Source of the DNA: Xiphias gladius
Taxonomy: Eukaryota; Chordata; Actinopteri; Istiophoriformes; Xiphiidae
NCBI RefSeq assembly: GCF_016859285.1
Contig: NC_053422.1
Coordinates: 19,560,001-19,624,000 of the forward strand
Reading direction: 5' to 3'
DNA length: 64,000 bases
The notes beneath the pieces are model-generated. The model saw nothing but the letters and a program-made list of their open reading frames with translations. It was not told the origin of the DNA and did not search any database. The translations under genes were made by a program, and so were the position numbers. Each line of letters begins with the position of its first letter. Positions within the stretch are counted from its first letter, which is position 1. This document shows, piece by piece, positions 51,507 through 63,200 of this stretch.

Positions 51507-53587
51507 CGTGTGCATGTGTGTGTACAAATATAACTGATCCTGCTCTTTTCTATTCACAGTATTCCAGGAGTTTGTCAAATACACCAATAAGGACATTGAA
51601 CAAATTATCAAAAAGGAAATGTCGGGAGATGTGAAAAATGCCTTTTACGCAATAGGTAATGACCAACTTTACCATTAAACTTCACTCGTTGCATAACAAT
51701 TTATACCGCTGACAGTATCTATTCTATGACTCCTCCTCACTCCCTGCTTGCTCTCTCTTTGTTTTGCAGTTCGCAGTGTAAAGAACCAGCCCTCTTATTT
51801 TGCAGACCGTTTGTACAAAGCCATGAAGGTATTTTATTCATAGTGTTTTAAATATGACAAGCTTATGCTATTGTATAATTGTAGCTGCAGGCCTATAGCA
51901 CAGATGAAGCAAGTGATAAGGTCATATTTGTTGGTGCATGTAAAATATTTAGGTTTTGTGTGTATTTTTTTGCTAGCACTGCTGCTAAGCACTCTCAGAC
52001 AGTAGCAGCTACTGTGATGAAATTGGAATAAAGAAAGTATCTATTGATCTTCCACGCAGGGCCTTGGCACGGACGACAGGGCGCTGATTCGCATCATGGT
52101 GTCCCGTAGCGAGATCGACCTTTTCAACATACGTAAAGAGTTCAAGGAAACATACGATGTCTCCCTTCATGAATTCATCCAGGTAGAAACTATGATTGTA
52201 AGTCAGAGTCTATGTCTACTAACACTCCTGGTTGGTTTGCTGTGTTCTTATCTCATGCGTGTCTTTGTGGAGCTACTGGCTTATGCCATTTGTCCTACTC
52301 TCTAACTGTGTGTGAGCGTGTGTTGCACATCCTTCTTCTGCTCCTGTGGTGAGGCAGTGGGGTAGTGTAATCTATATCTTTCTGCGGTGGACTATGGGGT
52401 CTGTGGCCACTGCACAGCTGTTAAGGAATTTCCCTTGCATGCTTAACTTCCTGTCTATATCTGCTGTAATTGGCTGACAGTAACAGAGACAGGAAGTGCT
52501 CAGAAACAGTTCTACAATGATTTACAAATGAAATCACCATGACACCAATGCAACATAAGCAAGTAGGGAGCCTGGCTTTACCAGAAATATTATCAGATTG
52601 TGCAACAGCAAGGGTTGCTATATACTGTATAGTTTATTCTTAAGTGAATATTTAGTGAAAATTACAATCTTTTGTACATACTTTTTTTTTTAGAGTTGTG
52701 TAGTTCTGTTTAGCAAGACAGCTCTCTTAATAGCATATTTTAAGGTCGTCAGGTTCCGTTGCAAAAGAAAACTTTGATTCAAGTAATTTTGTCAAATATG
52801 AAGCCTGCGTATTTATTTGATAAATTGGCAATTTCAACCAATGTGCAGAAAAGTTAGCGTTACTTACATCCCAGAGCAAACTGGTGCATTTAAAAAAGAA
52901 AAAGTTATTCAAAGCAATAGTTTGACATTTTGGGAAATACACTTATTCACTTTCTTCCTGAGAGTTAGATTAGAAGTTACATGCCAATCCCATGTCTAGA
53001 CAGTAAATCCACCAACAGTAACTACATACACCTTTAGTTACCTTCAGACAGACTAGCTGTTTCCAGTCCGTATGCTTAGCTAACCAGCTGCTGTGTGTAG
53101 TTTCATACACACATAGTCCAGACACGAGAGTAGTATCGACCGTCTCATCTAACTCTCAAATAAGCGTAATTACTAAAATGAGGAACTAATTCCTTTAAAA
53201 AGAAAGTTTTATACAATTGTGATGATGATTATAAAGATAGAAATCTGTATCTGAGTGTCAGCTGATATAAAGGGTAATTCCACTTTCAAGTTACTTGTCG
53301 ATTATAACTGATTTTGTGACTTTTGCAGAGTTCTGCATGTCCCTATGACTCTCATTCATTCATTCAGTGTTAGTGAAAGATAAACAGAATTCTGCTAATT
53401 GTGAGTGAAGTAAACCCTGCTTTACAGTATAAAACCTGTGATGGCCAAATGTCAGCAGACATAAACATGATGAACGGTGTGTTCTCCATGAATTCAAACT
53501 CTTCTTTTTTTTCCCGTCACTTTTCAGGGTGATACCTCAGGAGACTACCGTAAAACCCTGCTGGTGCTCTGTGGAGGGGAAGATTAA
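43426..53587 (+). CDS. anxa6: Annexin A6, eight annexin repeats, 24 exons shown (first also 5' UTR)
   Basis: Exon 2 (43426-43481) is 5' UTR ending in the ATG at 43479-43481. Coding exons follow at 45800-45884, 46078-46172, 46308-46421, 46520-46610, 46705-46784, 46907-46963, 47464-47557, 48083-48178, 48296-48354, 48534-48656, 48748-48806, 49047-49125, 49793-49874, 49969-50063, 50218-50331, 50682-50772, 50855-50934, 51165-51218, 51318-51411, 51560-51655, 51770-51828, 52060-52182 and 53528-53587. They give 660 residues (human ANXA6 is 673). Eight annexin repeats form two four-repeat halves joined by a linker ([19 protein letters not shown]). Calcium-site loops of the GxGT/GxGS type are visible (GIGSDKE, GTGTNEK, GLGTADN, GFGTDED, GAGTDEH, GLGTDDR), and each half ends in CGG(D/E)D. 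The protein binds acidic phospholipids with calcium and works at plasma and endosomal membranes in membrane repair, cholesterol handling and signalling scaffolds. The VAAEIL insert that is alternatively spliced in mammals is absent from these exons. Tnip1 lies downstream, as in human 5q33. Confidence 0.97.
44476..44540. repeat. CA microsatellite
   Basis: A (CA)n tract of about 65 bases with one GC interruption, in anxa6 intron 2. Confidence 0.95.
44990..45290. repeat. Dispersed teleost repeat
   Basis: Contains CGTGCTAACATGCTCTTAAT, GCTAACATTTGCTAATTAGC, GGCACAAAGTACAGCTGAGG and TTGCAGGTATTTGGTCATAA, followed by TTGACCCGATGACAG. This order is familiar from many fish introns. Other parts of the same family lie at 8360-8520 and 47140-47300. 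Confidence 0.65.
47140..47300. repeat. Fragment of a dispersed teleost repeat
   Basis: Contains GGATGTCTGTACAACAATTC, CATCAAATATTTGTTGATAA, TCTGGACCAAAAAGGTGG and CATGTTGCTAGCGTGGCTAA. It lies in an anxa6 intron and has no coding potential. Confidence 0.5.
51466..51506. repeat. AT then GT microsatellite
   Basis: A (TA)n tract of about 30 bases passes into a short (GT)n tract, after a poly-A run, in an anxa6 intron. Confidence 0.9.
52915..53200. mobile_element. Teleost dispersed element with inverted ends, second copy
   Basis: It begins with AGTTTGACATTTTGGGAAAT, ACACTTATTCACTTTCTTCC and TGAGAGTTAGATTAGAAG. Further on come TAGCTGTTTCCAGTCCGTATG-like and TGCTTAGCTAACCAGCTG words, and it ends with CATCTAACTCTCAAATAAGC, the inverted partner of the start. 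It is the same family as 20850-21230 and lies in the last anxa6 intron. Confidence 0.6.
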
Positions 53588-53990
53588 CCTTGCCATGTCC
53601 CTGCAGCTTTGCTCACAGACTTCAGAGACGAAAAGTGATCACAAAGTGAAACTGTGGTGGTTAACGTCAGCATTTATAGTCAGTGTTCCCAACTGCTGCC
53701 ACTTCTCAGCCGAAACCAAGTGACCTATGACCTCCCAAACTTCCAAGCCAGTACTCTGCTCTCGTGTCTGATCGTCCTGCCCGTCTGGATGATGTCTTTC
53801 TTTTTTTTTTACAGAGTCATATGTAACATTAAGATGTCCACATTAGCATAGAAAGGAGCTTCACCTGTACACCATATTTGAGTCTAGTAAGTGCTCAAGC
53901 AGTGCCTTTAGATTGTTGGCTGTCCAATGATTACTGTGATTTTAAGGTATTAGATATTCCTGAATGAAATAAATTAAATTAAAAAGTGTT
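53588..53990 (+). other. anxa6: anxa6 3' UTR
   Basis: Unique sequence between the stop codon and the polyadenylation signal. AATAAA lies at 53968-53973 and is followed by a GT/TTCTT-rich downstream element, so cleavage near 53990 is expected. Confidence 0.75.
53968..53973 (+). terminator. anxa6: Polyadenylation signal of anxa6
   Basis: AATAAA about 380 bases after the stop codon, with GTGTTGTCTTC just downstream. Confidence 0.7.
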
Positions 53991-56900
53991 GTCTTCTTTC
54001 TTCCTTCTTACACTTTTAATGTAAAAAAAACAAATCAGTCTCGTTAGGCCTTTCAACCACTCTGCTCCTTTACATTCAAACACACTGTAGAGGTATAGAA
54101 TGACTTCCTCAGCTCCCTGACGACCGACCATCACTGAACAAATGTCTACACTTCTACGCATTTAAATGAGCAAAGATAAAATATGTCATTTACACTTTGC
54201 TGTATTAACATTACACTTCATTTCACGTCTCAGTTGGATTTGTATACTTCTTACTGCAGAAAAAAAAAAGTACAAGACAGCTGTCTGTTCTTGTCAGTGT
54301 CTCAGTTCAGTGCATATGTGTGAGTGCAGCTGTTGTCAGGCCATCTTTGAGTTAAAAGAGGAAAGAAGAAAAAAGTTGTATGTGGCGAGGAAATCCCCTG
54401 CAGTACGCCAAAATCCAAGGCAACAAATAGAGTCTGCAGCAGTCAGTCACACTCCAGTTTTAATGGCACACCCAACCTGAAATTGGCCCATTTGCTGATA
54501 ATTATAAAAGATTAAGAGATTACTTCAATAGCACATTGTTAATACGCAGTTGCTGTCAAAATGTACACTTTGAAATTCCCTTTTGATAGCTGGGGGAACT
54601 TTGTTCTGTGGTGTCGTTCAGAACAGCTTGCAGAGCATTTACCAAATAGACTGTAGTTTAAATATGTCAAAGCTGTTGCGTCCTCAGAGAGAGTCATGGG
54701 TGTTGCTCTAGCCTTTGACTTTTTCATGTACAGTCTCCATGATTATGGTGGCATCATGATGTGATCATGCAAACAAGCCATGTACTGTACTGCGTGAACT
54801 TCACAGCATTTACAAGTTGGTATATATAAGAGGTCCTTTTCAAATTTTTCTTGAATGCTGCTCTTGGCAAGTCGTGTCATATTTTTTTGGCCTCTTCTAT
54901 GCATTCAGTTTTGTTGTCATGCATAGATGTGTGCAGCATGTACAAATATGAATTAAAGTGATTCATTTAATTTGTTGTTGTTTGTTTTTAATGTGTTGTG
55001 TTACTCATCAAGGCACCACTCAGTTGGACACACACCAGGTTCTGTTAAGGCTGAGCGTAGGCTACAGCACAGGCCATTTTACTGGGTTATGGGAATTCCC
55101 CCAAGTCTCAGTGAAATTGCTTCCCCCTTATTCACCAGTTTCCTTAAAAAGTGCCTCTCCGACACAGGCTGAATGTGTGGGTGAGTTGTTGTTTATTTGT
55201 TTTAACGTTTGAGATGTAGTAACAGAAGGTTTTAAACTTGCTATCATTATTAATGGCATTGTCTTTTTTAAATTCACAGCAGGTTAAAAAGGATTTTATG
55301 TTGTCAAGGAATTGAGTCTTGTTGTCCTATGTTTGGAACGTAACATGGAAGGCCAGTGTAACACAGTGAAAATATAGATTGCTGCTCTATATACTAGGAA
55401 AAAAAAGCCATTAGCTCTGTAACTGTGTGGTATTGACTGGCTATTTAATCCTAAGCAAATACTCTATAAAGGTAAGTTGATGTTTATTATATTGTGTTTC
55501 TTTAAAACCTGATCAATACATCTTTATTTTCATTTATATTTATTTTCTGATTTCATTTTGTAATTCATTAGAACACATTAACAGATCACATTCTATGAAC
55601 ATGTTACCAAATCCATGTTAAGAGCAAAATAACCAGATTTTACCTTTTTTCAAAGAAAACAATTGAAGATGAAACCACACAAAATGTAGTACAAAAAGAT
55701 GTATTCATTACCATTATTATAAATTATACGTAAGCCTGAGAGAAATGCACTTGACAATCAGGCACACTGGTTTCTTGGTGTTAATAAAGACTAGATTAGA
55801 GAGTTGCTGTTAAAAAATGATACAAAGATCCTGTCAGATTTAAAACTGAAAGATATCTGGTGCCAGTGCACATCTCTTCCATATGTTTTGCATAGTGTTA
55901 AAGACTCTGCAGCGAGGGTGTCCCGGGTTTAAGGCCACGAGAGAACAGCTGGAGTCCCTAGTTTGCTAACAAAAGAACATTTTGTATTAAGTAGCACAGA
56001 GCTAATGACTATCAGCTGCTGATGTCTGCTACTAGTACGAGACGGGAGACTGGACTGTTGTTGTGTCTCAGCAGGATGAGGTGCATACTTGTAACACTGT
56101 TGGCTTCAGTCTGACGATTGCCCTCTCTCACAGGTCACCTGCTCACTCTCCTGTCTTTGTGCAATGAGGCACGTGCTTAAATATGTTTTTGAAAAAGTAG
56201 GCAGGAGGAGAAAACAAAGTCTCCAATTTTCTGCCCAGCAGGGCTAAATGACGGGTGGCATTTCCTGTATCCTCAGGCTTTTGTTTTTGTGCTGGCAGGC
56301 TCAGAGTCACCACCCTTTTTATTATTTTAGCCCATCACAGCAGTCTGAGATGGAAACATTGTGCACTAATAAACAAGGACAAGGTGTTTGATGGCAGGCA
56401 ATGGACTGAGGAAAAAACAACTTCTCTGTGTGAGCCCTATGAGCTGTGTGTTTGCTTTTTCCTGTAGCCAACTGATGATTCTGGACAAAACATTTGTACG
56501 TTTTACCAGTGTGTATTGGTCACTGCTGGTCGAAGGTCTAAAATGTCATTGTCAGTTGTTGTTTGTGGTTTTTATTGGATGCATGTGACTCGTCACGGGA
56601 ATCTAAATTGGTTTAAGCAGCATTTTAACGTATGGAAAGGATTTTCAAATCAGGCTTATTGTTATTAAAGCACACACAGCCATTACAGAATAAACACATT
56701 ACAGGCTGTCTACCCACTCTCTCTTGTATTCTCACTCAGTCTCTTTCTTGACAGTATGATTTTCATTCACTCATCTGAGACATGAAGTCACATACACAAA
56801 TGAAGGGTGAAGTTAAATCCCTTTTTATAATTCTTCAAGGTATTACTAAAATGGTTTGTGCTCTATTACAGCAGCTTTAACGTTAGTTGTACCTCAGTGG

Positions 56901-58890
56901 TTCAGTGTCACTGGTGTGCACCCTCAATGTGCACTTTTTTGCATTACAGGAAGTAGTACTAGTAGCTACATAAAGAGAAAAACAAAGGCATGGTTGTGAT
57001 CAGTTTAGGTTTATCGTGAATCACATCATTTATAGTGTAAAATAATTTGCAAAGTGTGTGTTTCCTGTGTTAACACAGCATGCTTTACGATAAGACCTGC
57101 AAGGTTGATGCTCTGAAATTGAAAATCATTATGGAGGCTGTTTATTTGTCTTTGTTGATAAGCAGTGGTACACTTTTACTTGTGATTCATGTAGGAAGTT
57201 TTAATATTTAAATTAATAATTCTGGCCAATTATAGACAAATGCATATACTCAGTTGGGATTACTGAGTACCCTAGTGTGGCTCAGTCTAATGGTTCGCCG
57301 CCACATGCTGAATTACATCAGAAGTACTTTGTGCGTCCAGTTAACCGAGGAAGTGTCTTTGTAAATCCCCGAGGAAGAAATAAGGCCACAGATGACGTGT
57401 TTGTTAATTTCCACAAGATGTCACTATTGCTCTAAATTATTCGTGCTTGGTCAGTCAGGGCCTGTAATAAAGTTCTGACAGTTTATTCAAAATTATTTGT
57501 AACTATTACCAGACTGTATGTGGCATGGGGCTCCTCAACAAACACCTCATAACCCGTGACTGATATAACCTTTTTAAAAATGTTGTATTTGCTTTACCAT
57601 AGCCTGTGAGATGTGTGACAAACACTGAATATCTCAACACCAGGTAACCATTACATCAGAGAAATGTCAGGTCTGTCAAACCACACATAAAGTCAAACAA
57701 CATGGAACTGTATATGATAATTTTACATAATATCTGTTTTATTCATAGAACATATTGACTATTTATCTACATTTTATTTTGACAGCATGAGTGTAACAGA
57801 AGTGCACAGTTTAATACAGGAGATGTGCCCGCGCAAAACTGAGCAAACAAATATTTTGGATCAATCATGTTGTAATTTAGGCCCAGTGGGCGCTCCTGAT
57901 ATTTTTACCAAATTAGCAGTGGGCTCTCTGGTCTGAAAAAAAAAAATCATTTAGGCATGACGGCCTGGCATTTTGTTCACTGTGCACAGGTGGAACACTC
58001 AAAGTTCAGAAAATTGTTAAACTTAAGGGTAATGCAGGCTTCAAAAACAGGAAAACGTCCAACAAAATCCAAGGTGATATTAATGTATCACAATTAGAGC
58101 TGACACAAAGAAATTAATCTATAACTATTTTGATATTTGATTAACTGCTGAAGTGATTTTTAAAAAGATTTTAGAAAAACACCCTCTCAAACATGAATTT
58201 TTACTGGATTTCTTAGTCTTCCTTGGTATTAAACTGAATACCTTTGGGTTTTATACCGTTCGCTGGATGAAATAAGTAGTCTGCACGTGTCATCCGGGCT
58301 ATAGGAAAGTCTGATGGGCATCTTTCACTATTTTCTGATATTTTAAGGACAAAAAATATTTAATTGAGAAAATGATGTCCAATGAATCAATAATGAAAAT
58401 AATCAGCCCTAATCACAATATGAACATCAAATCTCTGGGTTCTCATATCAAATATTTCCTGTTAACCTACAGTGTGGGCTTAAAAAGCGCAGTGTAACTT
58501 GAACTAGGTTCTACTGCCGACCTAGCTCAGAGGAAAGATGTGAAGCAATCACAAAAACCCCCAACTGCCCCTTCTCAAAATTTATCAATGAAGTAAAAAA
58601 GTCATTCAGTGAAAATGGTCGGGTTTGTCCGGGAACGATGGGGGGTGAGTTTCAAAGGTTAAAAAGGGGAATAAGAAGTTGTTAAATTAAAATAACTAAG
58701 ATTCAAGAGATACTGTAAATCAGGATGTTTTTTTGACTAATCAGTTTTACTCACCCTAGTGTGACTGTGTCACAAGAGCCCTTGTTGCTATATATAGATA
58801 TTTATTTACATATTTAAAAGTCCACGATGTGAGCAGACTTGATAATTCTGGTAAAATCAGTTCCATAGAGTGACTATGTGCAGCATTTCA
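53991..58890. other. Intergenic region between anxa6 and tnip1
   Basis: No exon with splice sites and family similarity was found on either strand. It is AT-rich unique DNA, with one dispersed element at 58100-58425. Alternative tnip1 first exons could lie here but none could be supported. Confidence 0.55.
58100..58425. mobile_element. AT-rich dispersed teleost element, inverted copy
   Basis: The left end reads ATTAGAGCTGACACAAAG, AAATTAATCTATAACTATTT and GATATTTGATTAACTG. The right end reads TATTTAATTGAGAAAATG, AATGAATCAATAATGAAAAT and AATCAGCCCTAAT. The order and internal words match the family at 8236-8345 and 24590-24845, in the opposite orientation. No reading frame. Confidence 0.55.
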
Positions 58891-58950
58891 GTGTTTACAT
58901 TACGGTCAGTGGCTCCTGCTCATGCCCCGCTGACAGAGAGCTGCGTTCCG

Positions 58951-59091
58951 ATTGGTCCGCGGGGCTGTCAGTCATCGCTGTTTACATCAAACGTTGCGAG
59001 GTGGAATTTCCCAGGTTACAGCAGAGACCAGCAGACCACTTCCGCAATAGATGTCTGGGCAGAGAGACGAGAGGCCACTGCGAGCTGAAAG
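58951..59091 (+). promoter_or_regulatory. tnip1: tnip1 promoter region and non-coding first exon
   Basis: An inverted CCAAT box (ATTGG at 58951-58955) next to CCGCGG is followed by a perfect NF-kB site at 59003-59012. The stretch then ends in a good donor, CTGAAAG|GTACCC, at 59091. The first coding exon starts with 5' UTR at 60249, so this is the natural first exon. The transcription start is probably between 59010 and 59050. Tnip1 is an NF-kB-induced brake on NF-kB in mammals, so the kB site fits known biology. Confidence 0.55.
59003..59012 (+). promoter_or_regulatory. NF-kB consensus site at tnip1
   Basis: The plus strand reads GGAATTTCCC; the other strand reads GGGAAATTCC, a full match to GGGRNWYYCC. 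It sits about 50 bases downstream of the inverted CCAAT box and upstream of the exon 1 donor. Confidence 0.6.
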
Positions 59092-60259
59092 GTACCCAGC
59101 CAAAAAAAAAAAAAAAAAAACCCTCTTTGTTCTTTGGTTTATCGTTTAACTCCGCTTTCAGGCCGACTTACTGCATCGATAAAAGTATCTGTAATGGGTA
59201 AATAAGAGGGGCTGGCAGCTTCTGTCCCGCACTGTCATCTAGTGTTAGCTAGCCGACAGCTAACGAGGATGTTGCTAGCAATTTGCATGACAACAGCGAA
59301 AACTAATATTAGCTTTCTTCAGCCAATCAAGGTAGCTATCATAAAATAGATTATGGTGTATTTTACTCTTGTCTGTTGGGTAGATGTCTGTTAGCAGGAT
59401 TCACGTAACATTTACTTTTCTTTCCTCTGCTTTTGTCTCCTCCCCCCTCCCCCCTCGGATATGAACGTTGTAGTTGTCATATTTAGCCTTAACAAACGTT
59501 AGCACATTGTTGCCCATATGTTTGTCTCTGGTAGGGTAGCACTGTGGTGATGTTGCTGCTTTTGTCCTCACAAAGCTGTCGGGAGTTATTTGTTTTCTTC
59601 ACCAGGCGTCAACGGTATTTTACACTCGTAGAAGACTAGAAATTGTAAGCTGAGACAGAGCGGGTATAGCACATACAGTGGGATGTATGAGTAGGAGATA
59701 TTTATTTCATCTGCAGCTAAGAGGTACCAGAAACACCATTTGCTATATTTCTATGTGGTTGTAATATTGCTACAGTATAAGTTGTGGTTCAAGGGGATTT
59801 CTAGTTTAGGATTGTGAGAACCAAGAGATAATGTTGAAGTTATTATTTCTTTATTCTGTACAGCCAATGCTTCTGTTCAGCTGTTGCCTCCCTCTGCATG
59901 AAGAATTGCGTATTGATTTGATGCTGGTTGCTGTTATACTGTACCCTATAATTTCAAATTGACTCTATGAGCTGTATGTTTTTAATCTTGGATCCAAATT
60001 TGACCGTTTGCAATGGAAAAATTTCTAACGTTGTTTCTATAGTTGCTTCTTTTATCACAAACGGTTGAAGACACAATCCTTAGTCCTCTGTGTTTAGAGA
60101 CTTTAGTATCAGCACTTTTTGTTTACTGCAAAGCTCAGCTTCTCCTTATTTTTTCATGTGTTCTTTACTATTTTCTGCTGAGTAGTGTAACGTGTAATAT
60201 GTTTTTTAATCAAGTTAAAAATAACAGTTTAGTGTCTCCTTTCCACAGTTCAGAGGACC

Positions 60260-60274
60260 ATGTCTAGGAAGTGA
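60260..60274 (+). promoter_or_regulatory. Short upstream reading frame in the tnip1 leader
   Basis: ATG TCT AGG AAG TGA lies ten bases before the presumed tnip1 start codon at 60284, with A at position -3 missing (context GGACC). It could reduce initiation at the main start or allow reinitiation. The main ATG is the one that gives the conserved MEGKGPYRIYDPGG. Confidence 0.5.
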
Positions 60275-60283
60275 GAGACGGCG

Positions 60284-63200
60284 ATGGAAGGGAAAGGCCC
60301 GTACCGCATCTATGATCCAGGTGGGAGTGAGGTCAAGGCCAGAGAGGAGGCCGGAGGGGGAAGCAGCTATCGACAGCTACTGGAGGAGAACAGCATACTG
60401 AGGGAGCGGATGAAGGGACTTAAGAGCTTAGGTAGGTTCCTAAATACAGCATAGTTACCTCAAGGCTGTGGACAGAGGGTTTAATGCCAGCTGCTCTTTG
60501 GCGTTGCACATCTGTTGTGTGTCTTAACAACTGAAGATTTTGTTTTTCTAGATTGGCCATTAATTTCTTTATTGTACTTTGAAAAATCTATAACAAAACT
60601 GTGTTCACCCTGTGTTTTGTAGCAGCACTAAAAGAATTATTATTTAATATTAACTTATTGTACCCACAGAGACAGTGTATAACAGATCATATAACAGATT
60701 ACATAACTGAATTTCTAGTCAAAATATACAAATGTGCGATGGAATGTCATGCAGCAAATGAGGTGGAATGTAGTAAAACCTGATCTTCATTGATTGGTAG
60801 TTTTTTGAAAAGCTTGCATGCCAATGACGTGAATGGGCTAATTGCTCCTCTTGTGACTCACAAGAGGAGTGCTACTTGCATGTAATTTCTCACTGAACTA
60901 TCATATTCTATTTGATGACTGTTTGTGCCGATAGTTCGAGCCTTTGGTCTTTGTTTTAAAAAAAAAAAAAAAAAAAAGATGGTTTAAAGATAGTCAAAAG
61001 TTAGATCATGCAAAACTCAAGTCAAATGGTGCTTGACAGAGACAAGATCTCACTGAAACTTGCAGGTGATTTACTGGAAGAGTCTCAATCAGAGGCATCG
61101 AGGCTTCGGCAGCGAGTGGAGGAACTTGTGAGAGACAACGAAGCCCTCAAGTCCTCCAGCTTTGCTGCCAGTCTGTGTATGGGAGGGCCTGTTCAGACTG
61201 AGACACAATGTAGGTTTCACAGACTTGATGGTAATGATGAATTCAACTTTGCAGACATATTTTCATATTTGTGAATTATGATTCAGTGTTTTAACCATGT
61301 AACCTGTACTGCTATACTGAATTGGATTGAGCTTGGTATTGCTATGGCATATTGCAGGTAAACCCTGTTTACACCCCACTGCAGAGCAGAAGGAGGAGCA
61401 AACTAGCTCTCTAGGAAAGACCCTGCAGCCTGAGAAGCCAAGTGTAAGTAATTTGTACTGTGTGGGAGAGCTTTGGTTTAAGGCAGAAACAACTGTAAAT
61501 AACACTAAATGCAGACCTCCAAGGGCTTAGAATTTGACATTTGGCAGCTCTCAACTGGATGTTTACTTTATTCTTGTAAGTTTACAGAAGCAGTTACTGT
61601 GTGGACACTGCATGTACAATGGTACTACCTACTTTTTGGTCTTTACAGGAGGCCTTATCAGAGTTTGAAGTTGTGAATATGGAGGGGAAGACTCAAGATG
61701 CCTTGACTGTACGTACCTGACATGTTGTGACATAAATTCAGATGAACAATTTTCCAGCTACCACAAGATTTCATAATTTTTGCAGTTCTTTTATTTTAAC
61801 TGACAATTTAGCATGTTTAGAGTATCAATGCTCTTGGCGCAAACTCCCAGAAGTAATTATATTGTGTCATTTATTTGGGCTAGTTTCAACCTTTCCTCTT
61901 GATAGCCATTTCCTAAATATAAGGAACATATCCTTGGTGCAGTGACTCATCAGCAAACTCAATACTGGTAGCTCCAGCTTGAGTCAGCTAGGGGAAAGTC
62001 CAGGATTATTACTGATTAGAATTACACAACTGATTCATTCACACACTGCATCCTAGGGGATGTGTTAATAGGACACAATACCAGAATATTTCAGGCACAC
62101 GTTGTCAAAACTAATGTTGTCACATCATTTGAAATTGTGTAGCCTAACTTGACACAGTTCCCATATATTTGGAACAGTATTACCACAACCTTTCTGTTTG
62201 AGATAACCATTATACTGTAGTCTGAGGGCTAAATTTAAATCCAATGGACAAACTGGTTTGACTTTTTCAGATAAATCAGCTGCTGCTTGTCATAGAAATA
62301 GTAACAGGATGACTCTTATAGCGTATGGCTCTTTCAGCTGTTCGCTGATTGAAGTACATAGGTAATTGTTAGCTCACCCTCTGAGTCAGCTTGAGAGGAA
62401 GGACTGACTGGTTACCTGTGTGGGTATCTCCAGGCCGGGTCAGTGGCAGGAGTAGTCCCCCTCCTGCCTCAGGAGAACATTGAGCTAGCGAGCCAGCTGA
62501 AGAGACTAGAGAGCTCCTTCAGCATATTCGCAGAGGAGTCCAACCCGAACCAGCTGTTAGCTCACCTTGGTCGCATGGCTGTGGAGTTTCACCATCTTTC
62601 CTCTAAGGTCCAAAAGAATGAGCAGAGGACCTCCCTCCTACAGGTATGCGACACAAACGATTGTGTGAAAAAAGTAAAAAAAATGCCAAAGCAACCATTT
62701 TGCCTTAGAATTAAGCTATTTCTTCAAGATGGCCCAAGAATTTTTTAATTAGCATAAAGTGGGGAAAATATGTACATACGATGATTTATCATGATAAATT
62801 TTAATTTATTTTAATATTAAATATATTAACTGTAAACCATTCACAGGCTGGTGTGCATTAGATTCTTCAGTGTAATTCTTCATGACATGCCAGAAGCAAT
62901 AATTAAGTAGCTATAATTTACAATAAAATGTACCTTATCTCTGCTGCCTTGAAAAGACTTTTTGCGGCAGATGTTATTTGCAGGCTGTGGAGTGACGACA
63001 AAGTTCTTTGTTTGCAATCTAATGATATATGTAATAAGTTATATTCTTTTCTGGCAAGTGTTTTTTCACCACTGCGCTGTGTCTTATTCAGTAGTCCATG
63101 TGGGCTTGGCATTTGTATTCTGCATTTTGTGACACACACAGAAAGATCTACTAGTGCACAGCACTTGTCTTGATGACAAGTTAGCCAAACGTTTATTGAG

